Assembly (NCBI GenBank): GCA_949358305.1
Contig: OX442315.1
Location: forward strand, 23,030,427 to 23,090,426
Origin: Strigamia acuminata
Lineage: Eukaryota; Arthropoda; Chilopoda; Geophilomorpha; Linotaeniidae
Direction of reading: 5' to 3'
DNA: 60,000 nucleotides
Part shown: one piece after another, positions 11,031 through 24,936 of the stretch
Numbering within the stretch: the first letter of the stretch is position 1
How the letters are laid out: each line of letters begins with the position of its first letter
Notes under the pieces: generated by a model
The model's input: only the letters and a program-made list of their open reading frames with translations
Database searches by the model: none
What the model was told of the DNA's origin: nothing
Program-made: the position numbers and the translations under genes

Positions 11031-11786
11031 ATATTTTTTAATGTTTTCAACGTGTTTATCAGTGGGAAATCGATTACTAAAAGTACATAAGGAATACTGT
11101 AGTACATGTTTTTATGCCGTTAACATTTTAATTATTAAATTCTGTCTCATCGAAAAGATAATTTTCAGGCATATGACAGTACATTCGAATATAACCCAAC
11201 GCTTAATTTTAAAGTTGTTTTAGTGGATGGAATGGGATAAACATGTATCGGATTTCAATTTCTGTGAATCATTAGGACCCACGGTGGTATCACTGCATGT
11301 AGTTCCTGTGGTAGTGCTACTACCCCATGGCATGAACACCACAGGATGATTCGTACAAGAGATGTTTATAACAACATTTACAAAACAAATCAAAAATTGA
11401 ATTGTGAATCATCTAATATTGCCAGAAGTTACAGTAAGAGGCGTGGAAAATTCAATTTGTTTTCATCGTAAGTTCATCGTATATACAGTATCGTATACAC
11501 ACACTCTTTATAAAATCAATATCTCGTATCATGGCAACTACACAAAGCCCTCCTAAGTGCAGATTTCAAAATAAGTGAAACGTTTCAAATTACTTGAAGT
11601 ACGGAACATGAAACTAGTGCTAGAACAAATATTACTTTTAAATGAATAACGACTGAGTTTAATTGATGACTGTTTCACATTTATTTATTTATCTGCAGTG
11701 TTTCCCGTCACACGCTCCTATCATCCGGCACTATTTCCTGCAGCAGAAATTAAAAGAAGTTTTTTAAAAAGAATTTTCTCGGAAAT
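11031..11786. other. Upstream flank of the NACHT gene
   Basis: AT-rich non-coding DNA. A local inverted repeat, cctgtggt...accacagg, encloses a palindrome ggtagtgctactacc around 11,306-11,345. No promoter motif could be assigned with confidence. Confidence 0.4.
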
Positions 11787-14700
11787 ATGGAACCTGCAAC
11801 CGTAAAAGTTCTTGAAAATGAGCTAGGGCAGCAGTTATCTATTTATTCAACATACACACACATTGGAGATGTTTATTTGCACCAAGAACAGGTAAAAACT
11901 ATGCGCTAATAAAATTTGTCACAAGTTTGATTAATTCATTTTTGTACACAAATTATTTTTTTATTTAATTAATTGTATTTTATTAGGTTTTCGATTCTGA
12001 AAAGAAGCTTAAAGGTAAATTTCGCAACAACAAATGAGAAATAGCTGTTGATATAAAAGCAGGTTAAGGAAACCATACCGAAGGTAGTGTGGCAAGGACA
12101 GCATCTTCTCACACTCGACTTGACTTTTTAATTATTTTTATCTCAGATTCATCAGATTACAAAACTATTTTTGTAACAAAAAGTTATGGCATTTTCAAAG
12201 CTATTCTAGTAACTAACATGAAAAATTATACCGTAAACTTTAAATTTTGCTGTGGTATCCCATATCTTGCTTTTTGTCGACTCCTCGTATATATTTTGTA
12301 TTTCTGTTTGATAAATAACTGATTTATAGAAATTCGGGATGAAATTTCAACAATGCTGAAAGCTGATTACCGACTTTTACAATTACCAATTGTTCCTTGG
12401 TTGGGTTCCATGGAGCTTCCGTTGGAGGATTTGTATGTGGACGGCGTGTTGACGGAAATTGTCCAACATAGAGGTTACAAAACAGAAGTTCCCACTACGA
12501 TGCACGATTTCTTCAATAATAATGATAGTTCTTTACGAGTGTTTGTGAAAGGTGATCCAGGATTTGGGAAAACAACTCTTCTTTACAAATTAGCATACGA
12601 CTGGTCCAACGGATTGAGTTATATATCTGACAAATTCGATTTAGTGTTTTTAATCCAATTGCGATATCTTAATACGTGCATCGAAGACGTGTTGTGTGTG
12701 CTGGCTCAAACGGATGAAGCGGATAAAAATGATGTGTTAGAAGCGATTAAACTGGATAAGAAAAAAGTTTTAATTTTGCTAGACGGTTTTGATGAATTGC
12801 CGGAAAAAAATTACGAATATGTGTTACCGTTGTTGTGCAGCAAGAAATTCCCGACGGTTACTATAGTAGTGACATCACGAAATGGTGTTTTAGCATTGGA
12901 AGCAAAGTTCTGGACAAAGCTTATTTATTTACGAGGAATTCAACCCGAACAACAAAAAGCGTTTTTAACATTTTACTTCGACTCGGAAACTGAATCGGAA
13001 GAAATTATTCAAAAAATACAACGTCTCAGTCACCAAAGTATGGAAACACTATTCACATGTCCTCTTTTTCTCATTTTATTGGCTTTGCTGGTCAGTGAAG
13101 ACGGTGGTATTTGTATACCTAAATCTAAAACCCAGTTGTATAAATACGTTTTCAATTTCATTCTGCGACGAAGTCTAACACAGTCGAATGCTTTGCTCTT
13201 CGACATGCCGTACCCATCAATGCCACCCACTGAAGAAATGCTGTTAAATGGAAAACAATATCTTCTTGTGCTGCAGAAACTTGGTAAACTTGCTCTAACT
13301 GCATTAATAAATAGAAATATTACTTTCAAATACGAAGAAATTCTGGAATCGTGCAGTGATGAAGCCGTTTTTCAAATAGGCATATTAAAGAAGATTGTCA
13401 AATTAAGTAGAAGGCGAACGACAACGATTTTTTACGAAGCAGTTCATACGACGTTTTTAGAATTCCTTGCAGCGATGTACTTGGAAACTGCATCAAAACA
13501 AGAATTCAAGTCATTAATAGAGAATCTATTTCATGATTGGGATTCCAAAATAGTATTTAATTTTCTTGTTGGATTATTGGCTGGTAAATGTCATGAATTC
13601 TTTGAAGTACTTTTACATTTCACCAAAGGAGCCTTGTACTTTCCGTTCTATTTGGATCTATTCTTGGATTGTGAGCAGCACACGGAGCTATTGCCAGAGG
13701 TTTTGGCAGCAGCATTGCCCAGGAAGTGGAATATTTCATGGGAACGCCATAAAAATGGTTTTTCAAAAACACTTTTTCATCTAAAAACGGTTGAACTCGG
13801 TGTTAAGTGCAACTCCATTAATGCAGTGCACTACAAAGAAAATTACGTCGTAGAACTTTCAGCTGATGTGATTTATCCTTGTTTTATTGTCAACTGTAAT
13901 TTATCCAGGGGTATAGAAAATGATTCAAATATTTCTAAATTGCAGTCAGTGAAATGTCACCAATTAATTCTTTTCCAACTAAATCAACGGTGTTTTCAAG
14001 TTGCAAATTTATTTTTTAAAAGCATCCAAGCGCAAACTGTTTTTATAAAAATGGATTCGTGCAATAATTTCATTCATCAGTTGTCACAAATGAATGATTG
14101 TCTACTGAAGAAAATTCGGTGGCTCAATTTGGGAAAAATTGCAAATGGTAATGAAAATTGGGATTTTATTTGTAAAAGCAATCTCAAAAACGTTGACAAA
14201 ATTAAATTATGTTTTACATCCTTTGATGTACATTTATTAAATTGTGACATTATAAGAAATCTGCAATATCTAGATTTAGAGTGGCAAATTAAAGACTTGA
14301 ATAAACCTAACGAGGAGGTTAATTTCTTACTGTCTACAATATCACACTCAATTTGCTTGAAAGAAGTTTCGTTATATATTTTTAGCAGTGAAACGTGGAA
14401 ACCAATTATTGATCTTAATCTTCTCTTACGCAACAGAAACCATCCACTGAACAAATTAAAGTTGAGGGAAGCATCACTGTTTATAAAAAATGATTCTAAT
14501 ATTCAAATTAATGAACTTATTATTGAAACAAGAGACATCTCCAACACATCTATAGCAATTGAACCAATATTAACTTGCTCGGTTGATACTCTCACTTTAG
14601 ACTCGTGTTTGTTGCATCAGTTGGTCCGACCAACTGATCTGAATGTTATTGCATTGTACGAAACATTGAGCTGCATGACTTTAAAAAATGTTAGCGATAT

Positions 14701-15238
14701 TACAGATATGCGCTTGGATGTTTTAAAAGAATTTAGCAGATTAAAAAATGTACACATAAATTTTACAGGTAAAATAACTGAGTTGGAAAATAATGTCTGT
14801 GCATTAGAAAAAGTTTCTAAAATGTTGCCAAATACAAATCTCCATTTGTACGTTAATATTGATGAGTGCAATGATGATGAAAACTTAATTTGCGATTATT
14901 TGTGTTGGGTGCAACATACAAAAATTTGTAATGTTTTAATTATTTCAATGGGAAGTAATTTTAATATTGCATGCAGTCAGATGGGAGTATTATTTACATT
15001 ACTGAAAGATTGTTTGAAGGAAAGAAGTATAGTAGATGAGGTTCGATTCAGAGTTGTTCAATATAAAAGCACTCCAGAAACAATAAGTGTATTATATCGT
15101 AATTTCAGTCCGTCAGAAGGATTTGTACTTAAATTTATAAAAGCTGAAGAAGATTCAGTTGGCGTTGTCATGGATTACGCTTTTGTTAACAAGGCATCGC
15201 ATCTAGATGTGTGGAGTGTAACTTGGTCAAATACATAA
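11787..15238 (+). CDS. NACHT-domain NTPase with LRR-like C-terminus (NLR-like)
   Basis: Exons 11787-11891, 11987-12014 and 12330-15238 join in frame to give 1,013 residues. A short N-terminal helix-rich segment of about 100 residues precedes a NACHT module: Walker A GDPGFGKTT at about 119-127, Walker B LILLDGFDEL at about 192-201, and sensor VTSRNG at about 225-230. A winged-helix/superhelical region ends in HTTFLEFLAAMYLE, as in animal NLRs. The remaining 550 residues are leucine-rich with irregular LRR-like periodicity (KLRWLNL-, LQYLDLEW-, LNKLKLREA-type lines). STAND NTPases of this group act as ligand-gated oligomerising switches, usually in innate immunity. No CARD, pyrin or DEATH domain is visible. 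The specific ligand or pathway cannot be inferred. Confidence 0.9.
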
Positions 15239-15309
15239 AACTGCGACACACAATTTAAAAAAAAAGAAATTAAAATATTATTGTATTGAAGGGACTGATA
15301 TCTATTGTT

Positions 15310-15315
15310 AATAAA
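15310..15315 (+). terminator. Polyadenylation signal AATAAA of the NACHT gene
   Basis: AATAAA lies about 70 bp after the stop codon on the same strand, before the next gene starts at 15,434. The 3' UTR must be very short. Confidence 0.55.
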
Positions 15316-15433
15316 TAATTCACTGTACAATGCAATTACAAACCTTTGTTTTAATTTGTTACAACAACCATAATTATTTCAACCGCCATTTATCATTTGT
15401 ATTTGCACATTCAGCAGTTTCACTTTCAACGAC

Positions 15434-16228
15434 ATGGAATCAAATTTCGCACGTTTTGTACATTTAGGGAAAAAAGTAATAGGTGTCGGAAAAAATTTTA
15501 AGTACGTAAAGTCTATGTTGTTTTGGAATCGGCACCAAAAATAGACAACAAAAAATTTTCACTCGTTAAATATTTTTCAGAGACCCTAATGTTCAATCTG
15601 GTACTGTTCCCACTAAGCCTTTAATCTTTATGAAACCAAGTTCTTCATACGTTACTGAGGGAAAACCAATTAAAGTTTCGCAGTTTATTTATAGCGTTTG
15701 TGAAAACAGTTTAATGTAATTATTTCGTATTGAATTCAGATCCCCACAGGATGTCAGAATCTCGAGCATGAAGTGGAATTGGGAGTTGTAATCAGCAAGC
15801 GAGCAACAAACGTCTCTGCATCCGAAGCAATGAATTTTGTAGCTGGATATGCTTTAGTTCTAGATATGACTGCTAAAGATTTTCTTGAGCAAGCGAAAAA
15901 GGAAGGTTCTCCTTGGACTCTTGTTAAATGTTGCGACACTTTTACTCCCATCAGCAAGTTCATTGAAAAGAATCGGATCCCTGATCCGAATAATTTAAAT
16001 TTGTGGTGCAAAGTTAATGATCAAATGAAACAAAATGGCAACACCAAGGACATGATTTTCAAAATCCCTTTTCTAATAAGTTACATCACAACTTACATTA
16101 CTTTGGAACCTAATGATGTTGTACTAATGGGTACCCCAAAGGGTTCATCCAGGGTTCAATCAGGAGACAAAATTGAATGTGGAATAGATCAATTACTAAA
16201 AATGTCATTTGATGTAATTTCAAAATGA
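15434..16228 (+). CDS. FAHD1: FAHD1-like acylpyruvase / oxaloacetate decarboxylase
   Basis: Exons 15434-15501, 15581-15674 and 15740-16228 give 216 residues, close to human FAHD1 (about 220). The FAH fold blocks are clear: VIGVGKNF, LIFMKPSSSY, HEVELGVV, GYALVLDMTAKD, GSPWTLVK, FKIPFLISYIT and VLMGTPKGSS. The metal ligands (two Glu of HEVELG and Asp of LDMTAKD) and the Lys of PWTLVK are present. FAHD1 is a mitochondrial enzyme that hydrolyses acylpyruvates and decarboxylates oxaloacetate. In the lid, where human FAHD1 has NYADHVREM with catalytic His and Glu, this protein has NFKDPNVQSG, so the dyad is not conserved. It may be an altered or inactive enzyme. No clear mitochondrial presequence is seen. 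Confidence 0.9.
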
Positions 16229-16489
16229 AACATTAAATACGGATGGAAAAAATGTAAATTTTATATTTTTCTGACAGGTAATAATTAATCATTTTATTTT
16301 ATATTAAGGACGTAAATCACATTAAGTTATCAGTGTACACAAAAGTATTTTGTAATAAGGTTATAATTTTCACACACATTCATGAAAACTTAACACTTTA
16401 ATATGACATTTTCTTGTTTGCTCGGTATTTATTTTTGGCAATCGTTGAAATTTGATGCCTTGAGGTAATGACTCGCAATCATAATCAAG
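16229..16489. other. Convergent spacer between FAHD1 and the GPCR
   Basis: This 260 bp gap holds both 3' UTRs. ATTAAA at 16,232-16,237 directly after the FAHD1 stop is a possible poly(A) signal. Nothing else is recognisable. Confidence 0.4.
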
Positions 16490-17680
16490 TCAATTTTTAT
16501 CCTCGGTCCAAAAAAAGGAAGTTTTGCTCATAATTGGACGCTTGACAATCCAAGACGTAAACAAAGCGGGCATAATGCAAGACGGCACAAATGCCAATAA
16601 CACTAATGTTACACATGCAATACTATAATACCGATTGTCATCTTCGTCGTTAGGAATTTGCTTTAAAAAATACAAAATATTAACTGGACAACTGTAAAAC
16701 AAAAATGCTAAAAAAATTAGAAAAAGATATTTTTGATTGCGTTTTTCTTCTGGCAAGCTAAATTCGTCCACGGAATATGAAGATAGCGGAATTCTAAAAA
16801 AGACACAAAAAAACCGAGTTGTATATTTACAGCAATAAAATATGTATTTTTAAATATACCTTGCATTGATGGGATCTCGACTTATTACCGTTATTACAGC
16901 ATCGGAATAAAAAGATGTTTCCATTTCCGACGAATCGCTGGATGTGGTGTCGCTTTCGTCTTGGGTGTCGATTTGCCATTTAATAGTAATCAATATACAT
17001 AAATGGAAAAATAGGATCAGCAATAAAGGAATCACATACATCGTGATAATAGCATATCGATTGATATTAATTCTTTTCCTTAAATCAACGACGCAAATAC
17101 TTGCGTTGCTTAATTCGAATCCCACCTCAAAATAGTGTACAGAAAATGCGTACGGGAGCGCAGCACTCACAGAAATGACCCAACTAGCGACAACAAGTAA
17201 AGTTGAGTACACCATGCATTTTTTAGAGTTTGGGTTTGCCCGTCGAAGAAATCGGATACGATACACAACAATTAAAAGGAAAGTTAATGTGCTTACATAA
17301 AAAGGAAAATGTTGCAACATCGGTAAGAAAAAACACATGAAATAGCCGAAAACCCAATTATGCAAAAGTAAATGACATAAAATGATTGGTAACAGAAAAA
17401 TACATTTGATTACATTTGAGAAAGCTTCATTTCCCAAAAAAAGAATTGTTGGATCTTTGAACAGACGATGTCGAATGATAAATGCGATCATGGCAATGTT
17501 TGTACTTGCTCCGAGTAAAATGACAATGACATAAAATACTATTATAAAAGGATAAATATTTTGAAATGATTTGCGAATGAACGGACGATTGAAATCAATT
17601 GTGTCGTTTGGAAAACTACTGAAGTGGTTGCTAACTACTCCCCACCATTTGGCTGGAATGTTTTCGAAAACAGATGACAT
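16490..17680 (-). CDS. Rhodopsin-class G protein-coupled receptor, probably neuropeptide-type
   Basis: Two exons (17680-16860 and 16793-16490) give about 374 residues with seven hydrophobic segments. TM1 is near YPFIIVFYVIVILLGASTN (GxxxN-like), TM2 carries LGNEAFSN, and TM3 follows a Cys-containing loop (NWVFGYFMC). TM3 ends in VVYRIRF instead of the usual DRY motif; Arg3.50 is kept. TM6 lacks CWxP (SCPVN) and TM7 has MPALF in place of NPxxY. An N-glycosylation site NDT sits in the predicted extracellular N-terminus. Start: ATG at 17,680 is chosen because the alternative at 17,788 adds 36 basic residues unlike a receptor N-terminus, but it cannot be excluded. The ligand is unknown. Confidence 0.82.
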
Positions 17681-18989
17681 TGTAAATTTAATCAGCTTCC
17701 CTTCAGGATTTGACTGCTGTGCAGAAAAGCACCTAGGGAGGTGTTTTTGTTTGCGCGTGGAAAAAGAGCGCGTGTCCTTGCACAGCAATCTGTTAATGTG
17801 GGAAAAAACGAAGAAAAAAAAAACAGATCAGAACAGCAATTAACATTACTTTTTTTAAATTTTTTGTATTTTTTTTTCAAAATTTTTTTGTATTTTAATT
17901 GTTATTTTAATTAATTTTATTGTACTTAAATTGTTAATTAAATAATTTTTTTTAAAAGTATCAAATGCAATTAATTTTTATATTTTGTTAATTAAAGATT
18001 CGTCTTGAAAAGCCATGAATAATAAAAATAGAACCAAATGACTAGGCTAGCTGTCTTGTTTACTCAATTTTAGATTAAACTTGTTATTTTCCTGACGACT
18101 TAGTAGCTCAGATTGGCTGTTAGTGTTGCCTAGCTGGAGTTAAAGAATGTTGTAACAATATAAATATATTGTTATTAACTTGACAAATTGTTTAAATACC
18201 GGGAACTGGTACTATATGTTTAACTGTTTTTACTTATGTAACTCATTTATTTAATTAATTAATTAACTTCCACTCTTTCAGTAATATCTAATAAATAAAA
18301 TGATTGAATGTGTAAGCTGTTATTAATGTAAAATAATTACAAATTACTGACTATTAAAATGTGCTACAAAGCTAATTATTCTTGATATTTTAAAACATAT
18401 TCTCTCCATCTCGTTTTTATACTTTTTTGAGTTACCATATTTCTTGATTTATTGATTTTAAGATTTAATCAATGCTAATAACAATCATATCATTAATATT
18501 GTCAAATTTATTAACTAACTTAATACAACAGGCAAAAAATCCTTACCTCTTATCTTGCTGAGAATCAAGCAGAAAATCGAGCTACTTTCAGGCAAAGATC
18601 AGTCTGACTTGAAAGTTAAACGGGCGCATGTGCAGTTGATGTTTATGTAATCTAACATCACCCGAGAGAAATAGAAAGATAAGTTTCAAAACAGATTAAC
18701 TCCGACGATGAATAAGTTTGATTTTAGTTAGTTCAACCACTAATGCATACACTTTTATTCGTTTGTAATTTTAATTCTAGGTATATATACGGTATACGGT
18801 ATATATTTCAAATTAGTAAAATTATTGGTTTTGTTTAAAAATTTAAATAAAAATATTTTTTTTTTGTATTTTTTATAATGACATACAAAATACAGTACCA
18901 AGCTGCTTGATCGACTATCGTGTAAAATACGTAATGAATAAATAATAAAATCATACGAAATCGCGCTTCTCTGTTCCATTTATCTTATG
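17681..18989. other. GPCR upstream region, no gene recognised
   Basis: Very AT-rich, with long A/T homopolymer runs around 17,810-17,960 and 18,840-18,870. Short minus-strand frames have no motif. It probably contains the GPCR 5' UTR and promoter. Confidence 0.4.
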
Positions 18990-19398
18990 TTGTTCATTGG
19001 TAAAAGATGAAACACCCTTCCCCATCTTCAGTGCACTTTGAAGTGGTTGAGTCGAGCAAACTATGCAAATTGTGTCAGTTAATTTAATAAATGTAACCTC
19101 TACTATACTAATTTGCAGCACAGTTGTTAAAGACGGTGCCACATGCCATATTGCCATACAACCATGGAAACAATTCAATTACTGCATGAGACATCACCGG
19201 TTTCGGTGATCAGAATTGGCCCCTTTTTCTTGCACCGTCTTGTTGAAACCACATATTGGCCACATCAATATAATCCAATTTCGGCAGATAAAACCCTAAA
19301 CTTTCAGCTGTCAAATCGTTGTTGTTTCAGGGTTGCCAACAATTTACTGCACAAATGGCGGTTAATTCAAATCTTGCGTTATTTTTGGGACACCCTTT
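18990..19398 (-). mobile_element. Decayed mariner/Tc1-type transposon remnant
   Basis: Read on the minus strand from 19,398, a terminal sequence aagggtgtcccaaaaataac is followed by coding remnants. These include the transposase block GFYLPKLDYIDVANMWFQQDGA (given here in part: DVANMWFQQDGA), typical of DDE transposases of the mariner/IS630 group, then a separate HAVIELFP-like piece. The frame is broken and most of the transposase is missing. The left boundary is uncertain; only about 19,140-19,398 is firmly transposon-like. Confidence 0.65.
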
Positions 19399-19625
19399 AT
19401 TTATTATCCGTTACTTCACCAGCAAAGAAGACAAAATATTAAACATAAAACATAAAAAATACAATTTGAACTCGTCAACTTGCATTTAAGTCATCGACCA
19501 CAATGTTTACTGATTCTGTCAGATCATTGTACGTAAAATTCTCTTTTTCATTCGCAACAATTCGATAACTGTAAGCTCCTTTTGTGTACGGGTTTGTGAA
19601 CCAATTTGACCTGTTAAGCGAGAAA
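19396..19625 (-). pseudogene. Duplicated fragment of the adjacent polyamine oxidase gene
   Basis: This stretch is a near copy of 20,298-20,550. It includes the tail of one oxidase exon (GEATDN region), the following intron, and most of the next exon (NPYTKGAYSYR region) with the same splice-site contexts. The copy has lost the rest of the gene and carries small changes, including a deletion in the intron flank. It abuts the mariner remnant. It cannot encode an oxidase. Confidence 0.85.
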
Positions 19626-20007
19626 ATTTTTATATTTTTGTATTAATTTATTAACTCGTTTCTTTTGTTCCCTCTTCAGAACCGCTAAAATGTGCTCATG
19701 TATTAAAACAATAAAAACAACTCAGTTTTAGAAAATCGTATATATCAATTATTAGTGAACATACAGTATCTTGGATAGAATAATTATCAAACATTGGAAA
19801 AGTCTTCCAGTTAATTTCATTAGAAACGCACAACAATATTTAGATTTTTAAGTATAGCGTAAAAAAAATATTGTTCCATGTGTAGAAAATGATAATTTTA
19901 AATAATTAATCTCATACGGGTACAAATCAGTATTATTAAATGTGTAGAAATAGAAATGCAGCTATTAAAAAAATAAATACAATTTTGATCTCAGAACGAA
20001 GACATAT
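19626..20007. other. Spacer downstream of polyamine oxidase A
   Basis: AT-rich sequence with no recognisable feature. It probably contains the 3' UTR of the minus-strand oxidase. Confidence 0.4.
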
Positions 20008-22348
20008 TCAATAGTGTCCTTTAGGTTTCAATTTAATATCTACTTTTGACTTAATATCTCTGACAGATTTTTGTTTAGACTTTGTTTCAATGTCTCTGTC
20101 CTTAATGAACTCATCGGAATCTTCTATAATACAATATGTATCTTCAGCATCTTTATGCAGTTCTCTGAAAAAAATATTTTTTTTGTAAAACAGCTTAAGA
20201 AAAAACACACAGTAGTTGAATACTTGTAAAAACTTTTAAGTTCATTCACCGCTCTCTTCCCAGACAAATAAGCTCCATGAACAGTGGAGAAATATTTATT
20301 ATCCGTTGCTTCACCAGCAAAAAGCAAGGCGGGATACTTAAGAAAACACAAAATAAAATATAAAACATAAAAACTATAATATCAACTCGTCAACTTACAT
20401 TTAAGTCATCGACCACAATGTTTACTGATTCTGTCAGATCTTTGTACGTAAAATTCTCTTTTTCATTCGCAACAGTTCGATAACTGTAAGCTCCTTTAGT
20501 GTACGGGTTTGTGAACCAATTTGACCTGTCAAGCGAGAAAATTGTGACAATTAGTTCATTTGCAATAAAAGTATTATGATTATTTGATGAAATACCTATA
20601 AAAACTAACTGGATCAGGTATATTCTTAATCCCAGTAAAAATCTTTAATATACTAAGACAAACAGCTTCCACTTGCTCGTTCGTGTACTTCTCCATCGCT
20701 TCCGCGCCTTTTCTTCCAACCCACCCAAGAAGCATCGCATTATATCCGGCTAAAACATCAAAACCTGATAAATCACGATACCAACTTTCTGCAGGAACAT
20801 GTTTATCCTTAAAAATAAAAATTAAAAAATAAAAATTTCATAAGCAGACTCGACCTTATGGAGTTATTAAATTTCTCACCTTTCCAACTGTTACCGGCGG
20901 CAGAGTAAAGTTGAGTTCACTCCAAACAAACTGAAATCCAAGGCAATCTTTTGGCCAAAAAGGTTCGGCAAACTCCAAGAAAATTTTGTTAATGGTCCCA
21001 TAACCAGTATTCACAATTGCATTTTGTTTCCACTGAGGTAAAGGAGGATGAAATAAAGCTTGAAAATTAGCCTTCATGCAACCGACAGATTGTGTAAGAA
21101 TAAGATGTTCACATAAAAACATTTTGCCATTTTCACAAGTCACTTCGATTGGAAAAGACTGTAGACGTCGACAAGGTTTCTTCAGCCCTAATATATTATT
21201 AGTGACCATAAAACAGTCATTTTGCAGCATCAATGGCGGCGTCGGTGGCGGCGGCGGCATCGTGCGAGTGCTCACAGTGCTCACAGTGGTTATAACAGAA
21301 ATGACAGATGGTTTGCGAGATTTTGCTTTGCTATCGAAACTGTGGATTAAATTAGATGTCAAAATGCCTTTATCCCAGTAAATCTTGGACGCGGCATTAT
21401 TAAATGCGATTGATTCTGGATATATTTGGTTGAGAAGCAAATCTATAACACTCGCGTATCCCGATTGCAAATTAATTCGCGGGTTTCCTGAACATTCTTC
21501 GTACTCCCCCCACAGTCTTGCGGATAATTCACTCATGTTTTCACAGGCGTTGTCTATACAGGTGTAATTCATATGCCAGTCGTAGATTCCACGCTTTAAG
21601 TGCAAAACTTCAATTGGATCGGAACAATCGTCTAAATACGCCTCAAACTGCTCGCGAATGTAGTCTCCCACCGAAACCGGAATAAATTCAAAGTTATCTA
21701 GCAAAATGTCAAAAGTTTAAATAAAACAATGCTAATAACAGTGCCGATTAACTTAATTTCATGAAGACAATGCACACACAGAGAAATAAACATAATTTTA
21801 TTTTATAAACCAAAAATAAATAAATAAATAAATAAACCAACAAACGAACAGCAAACAAAACAAGACGTCGAATAAACTTACCGGGAGAACTGAACTCGGT
21901 ACAATCTACATAAGCTTGGCCTATGATCGCTTTCACTTCGCTTACAAGATTATGATCAATTCTTTCTCCGTTTTGAGTTATAAACCAACCATCACCTTCT
22001 GGTGAGAAAGACTGATCCTTAGCAAGTAAATTATTTCGTAAAGCAAGTTCAAATATGGGATTTCCTTCTTCACCGTGGATCCATTGCGCACCGTACTCGA
22101 TGTAATGAGAACCTGGATACCAAACGCTTTAATATTAAAACAAGAATAGATAAATAGACGCAGTAACACTCAGTACCATGTTTTAAAGATTCAATTCTCC
22201 CTCCAGCTCGTGACTGTGCTTCCAAAATTTTAAAATCGGTGATATTACTTTCTTGCAGCGCAAGAGCGGCTGATAAGCCAGCAATTCCAGCTCCAACAAT
22301 GATAACTCGATGGCAAGATACTACATCTTTATACACTTCATTTACCAT
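20008..22348 (-). CDS. FAD-dependent polyamine oxidase A (spermine oxidase/PAOX family)
   Basis: Seven exons: 22348-22177, 22112-21882, 21697-20880, 20807-20596, 20525-20399, 20336-20224, 20164-20008, giving 609 residues. The FAD-binding Rossmann motif VIIVGAGIAGLSAA is near residue 14, followed by the GGRI block, the substrate-site GAQWIHGEEGNP, and the C-terminal FAD block LLFAGEATDNKYFSTVHGAY. The family oxidises spermine, spermidine or their acetyl forms. Compared with the neighbour it carries a Ser/Thr-rich and Pro-rich insertion (STRTMPPPPPTPP) in the middle of the large exon, and a charged C-terminal extension of about 50 residues. An upstream exon (acceptor at 22,388) could extend the N-terminus; ATG at 22,348 is the first in frame. 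Whether the protein is secreted or cytosolic is unclear. Confidence 0.9.
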
Positions 22349-22831
22349 TTGCTGGTCTGCAATTTCATCACTATAAGCCCTGCAATTCAAGAAGATTTCT
22401 GTAGAAAGAAACGGACATTCACAAATAAAATATAAATTCGACTTAAAAGTTTAACTTTTATTCGAACTTCTTTTACATTAATTCAGAAGAATTGGATTGG
22501 TGCCTGCAAAATTAATATTATGTATTATTTATTCCCTGATTTTTTTAAGCGTAATCTTTAATCTTGTCTAGATATAAATCATTTATACTATCACATGTCT
22601 AACAAAAATCTTGACTATAGAAGTTTTCAGATGTCTTCTAAAATAAATTAGAGAGATGAGCGGAACATGGAATTTTTGTCCGAGTTTGAACTAACATTAG
22701 AAAAATGAAAATAAAATTTTTTAAAAATATAAATAAAATTTAAAATGTTCAAATTTTCTTATGTAACCTAAGTAATCGTATTATGTTTCAATAAAAAATT
22801 ACTACCACACAATTTAATAACAAAAAATCGA
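22349..22831. other. Spacer between the two polyamine oxidase genes
   Basis: About 480 bp of AT-rich DNA holding the promoter of oxidase A and the 3' UTR of oxidase B. No repeats or motifs were recognised. Confidence 0.4.

Positions 22832-24936
<2,105 letters not shown>

Noticed and set aside
18951-19442. 75- and 99-codon frames near 19 kb as host genes
   Set aside because: They overlap transposon remnants and the duplicated oxidase fragment and do not correspond to coding frames of either.
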